This document shows positions 7,789 to 15,066 of a DNA stretch of 64,000 bases, piece by piece. The stretch is from UBA6168 sp041752395. Lineage in GTDB: Bacteria > Bacteroidota > Bacteroidia > Chitinophagales > Saprospiraceae. Every line of letters starts with the position of its first letter. Position 1 is the stretch's first letter. A program made the translations under genes and the position numbers. The stretch lies in assembly GCA_041752395.1 (NCBI GenBank), contig JBGSWN010000267.1, forward strand, positions 1-64,000. Reading direction: 5' to 3'. The notes below the pieces were generated by a model that did not search any database, was not told where the DNA came from, and worked only from the letters and a program-made list of their open reading frames with translations.

Positions 7789-8772
7789 ATGAGCAGAAAC
7801 ATAAAAAGAATAGCAGTTTACACCTCTGGCGGTGATGCGCCGGGCATGAATGCCGCACTTCGGGCAGTAGTTCGCACGGCAGCGTATCACGAAGTGGAAG
7901 TTTATGGTATCACGGGCGGCTATGAAGGCATGATGGACGGACACGTCACGAAGCTCGAAACACGGGATGTTGGGAACATCATCCAGCGTGGTGGTACGTT
8001 TTTGAAGACTGCCCGAAGCGAACGATTTACGACCGAAGATGGACGGAAACTCGCCGCAGCTATTTTGAAAAAGCACAAAATCGAAGGACTTGTCGCACTT
8101 GGCGGCAACGGCACTTTCACAGGTGCGGACATCTTGCACAAAGAACATGGTATCCCGGTTATTGGCGTTCCTTGCACCATTGACAATGACCTTTATGGCA
8201 CGGATTATACCATCGGTTTCGATACGGCATTGAACACGGCGGTCGAGGCGGTGGACAGGATTCGGGATACTGCGGAATCCCATGACCGCTTATTTTTTAT
8301 TGAAGTGATGGGCCGAAATTCTGGCTATTTGGCGCTGCACACTGCCATTGCATCCGGTGCAACACTGGCGCTTTTGCCAGAAAAAGAAACGACCTACGAG
8401 GAGTTGGCCAAAGTCCTGACCGAGTCTGCCAAACGCAAAAAACTCTTCAGCCTCATCATCGTTGCCGAAGGCAATACACTCGGCAAAACGGAAGACATTG
8501 CCTTAGAATTAAAGAACAGGGTGGGTGCTTATGATACCCGGGTCGCCGTCATTGGGCACTTGCAGCGGGGCGGCTCTCCGAGCGGTGCTGACCGAATACT
8601 GGCCAGTCGCCTTGGCTCCAACGCCGTTGTGGCGCTGCTCGATGGCCACAAAAACGCCATGGTCGGCATTGACAACAACCTCATCAAGTACACACCGCTG
8701 GGCATTGCGGTACGCAACCAAAAGGAAATCAGCTTGGATGAGATGCGGTTGGCGGAGATGCTTGCGCTTTAG
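7789..8772 (+). CDS. pfkA: ATP-dependent 6-phosphofructokinase
   Basis: A 327-residue group A phosphofructokinase, which phosphorylates fructose 6-phosphate in glycolysis. The P-loop-like T-S-G-G-D-A-P-G-M-N-A is at about residues 10-20, the catalytic segment T-I-D-N-D-L-Y-G-T-D-Y-T-I-G-F at about 128-142, M-G-R-N-S-G-Y at about 174-180, and H-L-Q-R-G-G-S-P at about 252-259. The nucleotide/metal loop reads G-G-N-G-T-F-T-G-A, with Asn where E. coli PfkA has the Mg-coordinating Asp103 of G-G-D-G-S. The residue before T-I-D-N-D is Cys rather than the usual Gly. The Gly after the Asn is kept, which points to ATP rather than pyrophosphate as donor. The gene converges on the next membrane protein. 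Confidence 0.93.
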   Translation: MSRNIKRIAVYTSGGDAPGMNAALRAVVRTAAYHEVEVYGITGGYEGMMDGHVTKLETRDVGNIIQRGGTFLKTARSERFTTEDGRKLAAAILKKHKIEGLVALGGNGTFTGADILHKEHGIPVIGVPCTIDNDLYGTDYTIGFDTALNTAVEAVDRIRDTAESHDRLFFIEVMGRNSGYLALHTAIASGATLALLPEKETTYEELAKVLTESAKRKKLFSLIIVAEGNTLGKTEDIALELKNRVGAYDTRVAVIGHLQRGGSPSGADRILASRLGSNAVVALLDGHKNAMVGIDNNLIKYTPLGIAVRNQKEISLDEMRLAEMLAL

Positions 8773-8774
8773 GG

Positions 8775-8862
8775 GGTGAGAGAGTGAGAGATATGAGAGA
8801 GTGAGAGGGTGAGAGATGTGAGAGAGTGAGCGGGTGAGAGATGTGAGCGGGTGAGCGGGTGT
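8775..8862. repeat. GTGAGAG/GTGAGCG simple-word tandem repeat
   Basis: A purine-rich run of degenerate 6-10-base words (GTGAGAGA, GTGAGCGG) fills the space between the convergent pfkA and membrane-protein genes. Unlike the other intergenic repeats here, it has no visible complementary partner. Confidence 0.7.
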
Positions 8863-8868
8863 TGATTT

Positions 8869-9819
8869 TCAATCTTTTTTGATTTCAGCTTTTACCATCA
8901 ACCACAAAATAAGTGGCACTAGGCCTTGCGGCAAACGATAAACCGTGTGGTAGGCCCATTCGTGCAGACTTTGGAGGGGAAAATCCCAGTAGAAATTGCC
9001 GACGATTCTTGCAAGCGCTGTGAGCAGCCCCCAAATGGCAGCGTAGAGCAGGAACCATTTTGCCCATTGTTTAGGTAAAAAAATGCCCAATGCAACCACG
9101 AAGTCCATCCAACCTGCGGCGGTCAGAAAATTTATGGCAAAAGATTCGGAGCCACCCAAAATCCGCATGGTCATGCTCGTGAAAACACCCGGCCTTGGGT
9201 AATAACCAGCGGCGTAGAGACCGTGGCAAATGAAGGTCAAGGCCGTTGCCAGTTTCATGGCAAAAATCAAACTGGGCGAGAATTTTTGATTTTTGAAATA
9301 GAGAATCAAGAAAGCTGGGGTGGAAAATTGCAGCGCATACTCAAAAAATTGCCCTGTATGAAGAAAGAATTCTTTCATGTACAGCAACGCCAAAACAACT
9401 TGTCCTGCCACGCCCAGCCATATCGGCCAACGCATCCAGTGTGGCATTTTTTCATAAAAAAGACAAGCCAGCGCACAAACGAAGTAAAAGAAGCCAACGG
9501 CGACCATCCATTGCTGAATGGTCTCATCCACCGCCAAATTGGTCACGTATTCATGCCAGGTCCAAGGCGTGAGGGCTTCAATGACGGGGGCCATCAGTTG
9601 GTCGTCCCAGAGCAGTTCCCGATAGGGAGCATCCCAAAAAATATGCTGGTAACCTCGGCCAAGGAAGACACTGGCGGCAGCAATTTTTAATAAATTGAGA
9701 ATTGAGAATTGAGAAATCGAAGATTCACGAAAGTAATTGAGAATTTTCAAGGCGTTGATTTTCAGACAGTTGCTATCTTGGCAACTTGATTTTATTGATT
9801 TTTGCAAAAGTACTCTCAT
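8869..9819 (-). CDS. Multi-pass membrane protein of unknown function
   Basis: About 316 residues with roughly seven or eight hydrophobic segments (for example W-M-V-A-V-G-F-F-Y-F-V-C-A-L-A-C-L, L-I-F-A-M-K-L-A-T-A-L-T-F-I-C-H, W-M-D-F-V-V-A-L-G-I-F-L). Conserved-looking charged or aromatic motifs are R-G-Y-Q-H-I-F-W-D-A-P-Y-R-E-L-L-W-D and F-I-C-H-G-L-Y-A. The layout somewhat recalls DoxX-like quinone-associated proteins, but the motifs do not establish that. The start is uncertain: ATG at 9819 is used here, while a frame to 9846 exists, and the first 40 residues derive partly from an intergenic AATTGAG word repeat (9695-9715), so translation could begin further in. Confidence 0.7.
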   Translation of the reverse strand: MRVLLQKSIKSSCQDSNCLKINALKILNYFRESSISQFSILNLLKIAAASVFLGRGYQHIFWDAPYRELLWDDQLMAPVIEALTPWTWHEYVTNLAVDETIQQWMVAVGFFYFVCALACLFYEKMPHWMRWPIWLGVAGQVVLALLYMKEFFLHTGQFFEYALQFSTPAFLILYFKNQKFSPSLIFAMKLATALTFICHGLYAAGYYPRPGVFTSMTMRILGGSESFAINFLTAAGWMDFVVALGIFLPKQWAKWFLLYAAIWGLLTALARIVGNFYWDFPLQSLHEWAYHTVYRLPQGLVPLILWLMVKAEIKKD

Positions 9820-9893
9820 TTTGATGAACCATTTTCCCCTCAACATTATTTACTGCCCGATTCATCATTCAACTTTCATCATTTTTTCACGCC

Positions 9894-10391
9894 ATGAATA
9901 TTGAACTTATCAAACAGGAAATCACCTTCAAGACCGCCCGCAGCTCCGGCCCCGGTGGCCAGAACGTGAACAAGGTAGAAACGAAAGTCGAGCTCCGTTT
10001 CGATGTGCCAAACTCCCGCTTTTTGAGTGAGGTGGAAAAGCAAATGGTGCTGACCAATCTCGCCAACCGCATCAATGCTGAAGGTGTTTTGCTGCTCACC
10101 AACCAAACTTCCCGCTCGCAGTTGGACAACAAAGAAACGGCCATTTCAGATTTTGAAAAAATGATGCTGGAAGCCACCACCCCACCCAAGAAACGAAAGA
10201 AAGTGAAGCCACTGACAGCAGACCGTGAAAAACGGCTATCCACAAAAAAACGGGATTCTGAAAAAAAATCCCTCCGTTCAAAGGTCTCTTTCCAAAAGGA
10301 AAGAGACCTTTGCTTTTTTAATGAAAATGCCATCCGAACCTTCCACCCCTCGTTTTGTTCTTTTGGCAAAAAAATCAGCGTATGTTCCTAA
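9894..10391 (+). CDS. arfB: ArfB-like peptidyl-tRNA hydrolase (release-factor GGQ domain), extended C-terminus
   Basis: A stand-alone class I release-factor domain, the ArfB/YaeJ/ICT1 family that hydrolyses peptidyl-tRNA on stalled ribosomes. The catalytic motif S-S-G-P-G-G-Q-N-V-N-K is at about residues 17-27. The basic tail typical of ArfB, which inserts in the mRNA channel, follows after residue 100 (P-P-K-K-R-K-K-V-K-P and K-R-L-S-T-K-K-R-D-S-E-K-K-S-L-R-S-K). Family members normally end there (about 130-140 residues). This frame continues about 35 residues through a strong terminator hairpin at 10280-10320 and overlaps the start of ribB. The extension is probably a lost stop codon or a frameshift in the A-runs at about 10242-10248 or 10260-10268. 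Confidence 0.88.
   Translation: MNIELIKQEITFKTARSSGPGGQNVNKVETKVELRFDVPNSRFLSEVEKQMVLTNLANRINAEGVLLLTNQTSRSQLDNKETAISDFEKMMLEATTPPKKRKKVKPLTADREKRLSTKKRDSEKKSLRSKVSFQKERDLCFFNENAIRTFHPSFCSFGKKISVCS
10280..10320 (+). terminator. Strong intrinsic terminator inside the arfB frame
   Basis: A perfect 14-base stem (10280-10293 with 10298-10311) with an AAAA loop is followed by GC and a T-run. It lies inside the current arfB reading frame, about 110 bases before its stop, which indicates that the frame originally ended before it. Confidence 0.88.
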
Positions 10392-11572
10392 CCGAAGAAG
10401 CTATTAATTTGGCTACACTTTCCACTTCTGACAACACTAAATTCAAGCTCAACACCATCGCCGAAGCCGTCGAGGACATCCGAAATGGCAAGGTCATCAT
10501 CGTCGTGGATGACGAAGACCGGGAGAACGAGGGCGATTTCATCTGCGCCGCCGAGTGCATCACCCCCGAAATCATCAATTTCATGGCCACGCATGGGCGG
10601 GGATTGATTTGCACCCCCATCGAAGAAAGCCGGGCCGAAGAGCTTGGCCTGAAGATGATGGTGCCAGAAAATACGGCGCTCCACGAAACTGCCTTCACCG
10701 TCAGCATCGACCTCATCGGGCAGGGCTGCACCACAGGCATCAGCGCCTACGACCGTGCCACTGGCATTCGGGCGCTCGTGAACCCAGATACAAAACCAGC
10801 GGACTTCGCAAGGCCGGGGCATATTTTCCCCCTTCGTGCAAAATCCGGCGGCGTGCTCCGCCGCACAGGTCACACCGAGGCCAGTATTGACTTGGCCCGC
10901 ATGGCTGGCTACCGCCCAGTCGGGGTGCTAGTGGAAATCCTGAACGAGGATGGCACGATGGCCCGCCTGCCCGAACTCATCAAGATTGCGGAGCGGCACA
11001 ACTTGAAAATCATCAGCATCAAAGACCTCGTGGCTTATCGGATGGAAACCGAAAGCCTCATCAAAAGGGAGTTTTCGATGCCGTTCAAAAACCGTTTTGG
11101 AGAGTTTCAACTCATCGCCTACTCACAGGTGCCGGGCGGGGACACCCACCTCGCCATTTTCAAGGGCATCTGGCAACCGGATGAAGCCGTGACCGTGCGG
11201 GTACATTCCAGCATGGAAGGCAACGACCTGCTGAGTATCCTCCTTGATGACTCCGGGTTTCGGATGGACAAATCCTTGGAAGCCATTTCAAAGGAAGGAA
11301 AAGGAGCGCTCGTCATCATGCGGCATGGCGACAAAGACCTTTCACTGATGTCGTGCTTGCAGCAAATGACCAGCAGTTCCGACAAATCACCGAAGCCTTA
11401 CCGGGGCCGCCGCAATCAAGAAGTGGAGCAACGGGACTACGGCATCGGGGCGCAAATCCTTCGTGACCTCGGCATCTCCAAAATCAAATTGCTGACCAAT
11501 AACCCGACCCGCCGAATAGGCATGATTGGCTTTGGGCTGGAGATTGTGGAGGTGGTTGGTTGGGAGCGTTGA
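10382..11572 (+). CDS. ribB: 3,4-dihydroxy-2-butanone-4-phosphate synthase with degenerate GTP cyclohydrolase II domain
   Basis: 396 residues in RibBA layout. The N-terminal DHBP synthase domain (about residues 18-220) is intact: V-V-D-D-E-D-R-E-N-E-G-D-F, A-T-H-G-R-G-L-I-C, T-T-G-I-S-A-Y-D-R and R-R-T-G-H-T-E-A. The C-terminal GCH-II domain (about 225-396) keeps its fold (H-L-A-I-F-K-G, R-V-H-S-S, I-K-L-L-T-N-N-P), but the zinc motif H-S-E-C...C-D-C of active GCH-II is replaced by H-S-S-M-E-G-N-D...L-L-D-D, with no zinc cysteines. The H-R-Q-E-G-R-N-I-G-L loop is also altered. It therefore probably makes only the four-carbon riboflavin precursor, and a separate RibA should exist elsewhere. 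ATG at 10382 is chosen; an upstream start at 10355 lies deeper in arfB. Confidence 0.9.
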   Translation: MFLTEEAINLATLSTSDNTKFKLNTIAEAVEDIRNGKVIIVVDDEDRENEGDFICAAECITPEIINFMATHGRGLICTPIEESRAEELGLKMMVPENTALHETAFTVSIDLIGQGCTTGISAYDRATGIRALVNPDTKPADFARPGHIFPLRAKSGGVLRRTGHTEASIDLARMAGYRPVGVLVEILNEDGTMARLPELIKIAERHNLKIISIKDLVAYRMETESLIKREFSMPFKNRFGEFQLIAYSQVPGGDTHLAIFKGIWQPDEAVTVRVHSSMEGNDLLSILLDDSGFRMDKSLEAISKEGKGALVIMRHGDKDLSLMSCLQQMTSSSDKSPKPYRGRRNQEVEQRDYGIGAQILRDLGISKIKLLTNNPTRRIGMIGFGLEIVEVVGWER

Positions 11573-11658
11573 ATGGCTCCTTATTCTAATTGTTCATCAT
11601 TCACCATTCACCGTTAGAGGTGTTAAGAAAAATTTTCTTGTTGTTCTCTTTCGGGAGG

Positions 11659-11765
11659 ACATCCCCCTACCCCCCTTCAAAGGGGGAATTCATGTCTGCT
11701 AGCTTTCAAATTTTTAGCAATTTAGCAGGGTTTTATTCCCCCTTTGAAGGGGGGTAGGGGGATGT
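11659..11765. repeat. Perfect 31-base inverted repeat upstream of the trans-sulfuration gene
   Basis: Arms 11659-11689 and 11735-11765 are exact reverse complements around a 45-base spacer. They are built from C-rich/G-rich runs (CCCCCTACCCCCC / GGGGGGTAGGGGG) with an inner CCTTTGAAGG-type palindrome. An ATG (11762) and a TTG (11744) inside the right arm open into the following gene but are unlikely to be its true start. Looks like a small mobile or REP-like repeat. Confidence 0.8.
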
Positions 11766-11824
11766 TTTTGCGGAGATGCCAGCATCTCAAATTTTTCTTA
11801 TCACCCCTAATTCAACGTTCACAA

Positions 11825-12985
11825 TTGCATTTATCCGAAATCCTCACCCACCTCGGCGAAGACCGTGAAAACTATTTCAACGCCGTTTCGCCACCCATCA
11901 TTCAGAGCAGCAATTTCGCTTTTCCAAGTTTGGAGCAGTTCCGAAAAGACGTGACGGACGAACTTGCCAACCACATCTACACCCGTGGGAACAACCCGAC
12001 GGTGGAGATTTTGCGAAAAAAACTGGCAGCACTGGAAGGAGCAGAAGATGCGCTGGTGGTGGCCAGCGGTGCAGGTGCAACAGCAATGGCCATGCTGGCC
12101 AATGTGAAATCGGGCGACCATGTTATCTGCGTCAAAAACCCTTACTCTTGGACGAAGAATTTATTGATGAACTTCCTCCCCCGCTTTGGCGTCAGCCATA
12201 CTTTCGTGGATGGAAGGGAGGTGGCAAATATTGAAGCGGCCATTCAGCCGAACACCACTTTTCTCTATTTGGAAAGCCCGAACACGATGACTTTTGAGTT
12301 GCAGGATTTGAAGGCCTGCGCTGAACTTGCGAAGCAGCACGGCATCGTCACAATGATTGACAACAGCAACTGCACCCCGCTGTTTCAAAAGCCAATCGAG
12401 CATGGAATTGACATCGTGATGCACACCGGGACAAAGTACCTGAACGGCCACAGTGATGTGGTTTGCGGCGTTCTTTGCGCCAGCAAAGAAATGATTCGAA
12501 AGATATTCCAGACGGAGATAATGACCCTTGGCAACATCGTCAGCCCGCACGATGCCTGGCTGGTAATCAGGGGTTTACGCACTTTGGAACTGCGGTTGCA
12601 GCGCAGTTTTGAAAGTGCCAAAAAGATTGCCCAATGGCTGGAAGGCCACCCAAAAGTGGAGCGTGTGCTGTTTCCGTTTTTACCTTCTTTCCCACAATTT
12701 GAGCTTGCGCAAAAGCAAATGACAGGTTGTGGCGGCCTCATCACCATTTTCCTCAAAACGGATTCGATGGAACGGGTTGAAGCTTTTTTCAATCAGCTGA
12801 AACGGTTCCTTTTTGCCGTTTCCTGGGGTGGCCACGAGTCGCTGCTGGTGCCGATAGCGGCGTTTTACGGGATAGAAGGTAGAGACAACCCGCCCTACCC
12901 TTTCACCTTGGTTCGGTTGTACATTGGCTTGGAAGACCCAACTTGGCTGATGGAAGATTTGACGCAGGCGTTGGAAGTGGTTTAG
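11825..12985 (+). CDS. Trans-sulfuration PLP enzyme (cystathionine gamma-synthase/beta-lyase family)
   Basis: A 386-residue Cys/Met-metabolism PLP enzyme of fold type I. It has Y-T-R-G-N-N-P-T-V early, A-S-G-A-G-A-T-A-M-A, the PLP-ring Asp in T-M-I-D-N-S-N, and the PLP lysine in H-T-G-T-K-Y-L-N-G-H-S-D-V-V. Near the C-terminus, R-L-Y-I-G-L-E-D-P fits the substrate carboxylate arginine region. It acts on cystathionine, homoserine esters or methionine; sequence alone does not separate these. The start is set at TTG 11825 because the conserved family N-terminus (H-L-S-E-I-L-x-H-L-G-E) begins there, and the upstream frame is inverted-repeat sequence. It ends one base before the convergent lipoprotein gene. 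Confidence 0.85.
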   Translation: MHLSEILTHLGEDRENYFNAVSPPIIQSSNFAFPSLEQFRKDVTDELANHIYTRGNNPTVEILRKKLAALEGAEDALVVASGAGATAMAMLANVKSGDHVICVKNPYSWTKNLLMNFLPRFGVSHTFVDGREVANIEAAIQPNTTFLYLESPNTMTFELQDLKACAELAKQHGIVTMIDNSNCTPLFQKPIEHGIDIVMHTGTKYLNGHSDVVCGVLCASKEMIRKIFQTEIMTLGNIVSPHDAWLVIRGLRTLELRLQRSFESAKKIAQWLEGHPKVERVLFPFLPSFPQFELAQKQMTGCGGLITIFLKTDSMERVEAFFNQLKRFLFAVSWGGHESLLVPIAAFYGIEGRDNPPYPFTLVRLYIGLEDPTWLMEDLTQALEVV

Positions 12986-12986
12986 G

Positions 12987-13355
12987 TCATTTTATTCTCC
13001 CCAATTTCACGATACGTTCCTTGCCTTCGGCATTCATTTTGAGAAAAAGCGAATCCTGTGTGAGGTCAAGAATTTGCACCGATTTTTCTGTGGAAGCTTC
13101 GTTGAGCGTGTCCAACGTGTAAAGCAGGCTGTTGCTTACCGAGAAGTTACCGGCCTCCTTGTAGTTCAGCGTGCTTCGAAAATGATAGTAACCATTTGGG
13201 GAAAACTCAAAACCAACTTCCGACGGTGGTACAGGAATCGGCATTCCATCCTCCATCAATGAAGTCGCTTGCCAATTGCCGACCAGTTTTTGTTCCTGCA
13301 TATTTGCGCAGCCCACCAAAAAAAGTGACATCAAAATCAAACTCGATCCTTTCAT
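12987..13355 (-). CDS. Small hypothetical lipoprotein
   Basis: 122 residues from ATG 13355. The signal M-K-G-S-S-L-I-L-M-S-L-F-L-V-G-C gives a lipobox L-V-G-C with Cys about residue 16. The mature part has L-V-G-N-W-Q-A-T and strand-rich spacing reminiscent of lipocalin-like lipoproteins (a G-x-W motif near the start of a small barrel). The family is not certain. It starts 15 bases after nhaD on the same strand, so it is probably the second gene of that operon. The stop codons of this gene and the convergent PLP-enzyme gene are separated by a single base. Confidence 0.75.
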   Translation of the reverse strand: MKGSSLILMSLFLVGCANMQEQKLVGNWQATSLMEDGMPIPVPPSEVGFEFSPNGYYHFRSTLNYKEAGNFSVSNSLLYTLDTLNEASTEKSVQILDLTQDSLFLKMNAEGKERIVKLGRIK

Positions 13356-13370
13356 TTTATCCAATTTTCA

Positions 13371-14720
13371 CTAACCGTGCATCAACGGATAGATGAGAAC
13401 AAACGCACCTGAACCCACCAAAAATCCGATCAACGCCAACCATGCAATATTTTTCAGGTACCAAATAAAGTCAATCCTTTCCATGCCCATTGCCGCTACG
13501 CCAGCTGCTGAACCAATGATGAGCATACTTCCGCCCGTGCCAGCAGTGAAAGCAATGAGCTGCCAAATTTTATCATCAGTAGGGAATAAATCCATCGGGT
13601 ACATGCCCATTACGGCAGCCACCAGCGGCACGTTGTCAACGATGGCGGAAAGCACCCCGAGTAAAATTACGACAACCTCCGTGTTTGGGACGGCCTTTTG
13701 CAACAGTTCCGCCATGGACATCAAGAACCCGACGGGATGTCCATCAGCATGTGTACTAGCCACTACGGACTCAAGCGCTGCAACCGCCAACAAAATTCCG
13801 AGGAAGAACAAAATGCTCGACATTTCGATTTTGCTTAGCGCATGGCGAGCCGTGTACAGGTGTTTTCTTTCTTCGTAAAACTGGTCGCCGGGGTGGATAT
13901 ACTCGGATACCAGCCAGACAATGCTCAAGGAAATCATCATGCCCATGTACGGTGGTAAATGGGTGATTTGTTTGAAAATAGGTACGAAAATCAAGCCGCC
14001 AATACCAAGAATCAGCATCGTTCGGCTGCTGAGGAGTTGCTGTCGTTCCTCACTTGCTGCCACATCACCAGCGCCCAAGGATACATTTCCTTTAAAATGC
14101 TTCATGGTGGTGGCAATGAGCAATGGCACCACGAGGCAAAGAATGGAAGGAATAAATACGTCCTCCATCAGTCCAACAGAAGTAACTTTTTTACCAATCC
14201 AAAGCATGGTGGTCGTCACGTCACCGATGGGCGACCAAGCACCACCCGCATTGGCAGCAATGACGACAAAGCTCACGAACCAAATCCGCTCCTTGCGGTC
14301 TGGCACCAATTTGCGCAGCAAGGAAATCATCACGATGGTAGTGGTCAAATTATCCAGTACTGCCGAAAGGAAAAATGAAATAATACAGATCAGCCAGAGT
14401 AGCTTGGTTTTACTGGTCGTTTTGATACGGTTGGTAATGACCGAAAAGCCCCGGTGCAAGTCCACCAACTCCACAATTACCATGGCGCCGATGAGGAAGA
14501 ACAGGATTTCCGCAATTTTTCCCAGGTGGTGGACCAACACAGCTTCCAAATCAGATCCTTGGTGTTCGGCATTGACGACGCCGAGGCCGCTCAATGAAAT
14601 GATTGCCCAAAGCAGCGCCCCCGTCAAAATAGCCGGAACGGTTTTATCCAGTTTCAGGGGATGCTCCAGTACGATGGCCGTGTAGCCTAGCACAAAAATG
14701 ATGACAAGGGTGGCAATCAT
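13371..14720 (-). CDS. nhaD: Na+/H+ antiporter NhaD-like
   Basis: A 449-residue inner-membrane transporter with about 12 hydrophobic segments, from the ion transporter (ArsB/NhaD) superfamily. Motifs include P-A-I-L-T-G-A-L-L-W, G-A-M-V-I-V-E-L-V-D-L-H-R-G-F, S-A-V-L-D-N-L-T-T-T-I-V-M and, in the second half, S-A-I-V-D-N-V-P-L-V-A-A, the paired D-N segments typical of NhaD. A-N-A-G-G-A-W-S-P-I-G-D-V-T-T-T is also characteristic. It probably exports Na+ or Li+ in exchange for protons, in agreement with life in saline or alkaline water. The ATG is at 14720. Confidence 0.9.
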   Translation of the reverse strand: MIATLVIIFVLGYTAIVLEHPLKLDKTVPAILTGALLWAIISLSGLGVVNAEHQGSDLEAVLVHHLGKIAEILFFLIGAMVIVELVDLHRGFSVITNRIKTTSKTKLLWLICIISFFLSAVLDNLTTTIVMISLLRKLVPDRKERIWFVSFVVIAANAGGAWSPIGDVTTTMLWIGKKVTSVGLMEDVFIPSILCLVVPLLIATTMKHFKGNVSLGAGDVAASEERQQLLSSRTMLILGIGGLIFVPIFKQITHLPPYMGMMISLSIVWLVSEYIHPGDQFYEERKHLYTARHALSKIEMSSILFFLGILLAVAALESVVASTHADGHPVGFLMSMAELLQKAVPNTEVVVILLGVLSAIVDNVPLVAAVMGMYPMDLFPTDDKIWQLIAFTAGTGGSMLIIGSAAGVAAMGMERIDFIWYLKNIAWLALIGFLVGSGAFVLIYPLMHG

Positions 14721-15066
14721 AACTACAGTTTTTGTTGGTGTACAGAGTTTCAGTTGGTTTGCTGCTTCGCAAAATTTTATTGCGGTTCGGGCAAAACCAA
14801 GGCGAATTTAGGCGAATCTATTTTCCTTCCAATTTTATTACGATTTTTTTTGTGAAGGCATTTTCGTGACTAAAAGCTGAAAGGCAAAAACCGAATTTAA
14901 AAGCCTCGCCATGAAGAAAATGATAGGCGGTCAGTTGCACTTTTTCGGGTTTAAACATCCTTAAATAAAGCCAAAAAGACGTCCATTTGCCCCAAAAGTT
15001 GTCGCCAACTTGGTAGTTTAGCCTTACATTTGCCTCCAGACAAACACAACAGAATTCCCGAATACT
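14721..15066. other. Intergenic region between divergent nhaD and Asp-box gene
   Basis: 346 bases with no convincing gene; a 105-residue minus-strand frame here is antisense to the next gene's start. It should hold the promoters for both neighbours. A TAnnTTTG match for the plus-strand gene is listed separately. I see no repeat or structured RNA. Confidence 0.6.
15025..15032 (+). promoter_or_regulatory. Putative -7 element TACATTTG
   Basis: Exact match to Bacteroidota TAnnTTTG, 34 bases before the ATG at 15067. The nearest upstream TTG (14999-15001) is 23 bases away, somewhat long for the -33 box. Confidence 0.45.

Noticed and set aside
11744..11824. Extended N-terminus of the trans-sulfuration enzyme from TTG 11744 or ATG 11762
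   Set aside because: Those codons are part of a perfect inverted repeat and encode residues unlike the family; the conserved start begins at 11825.
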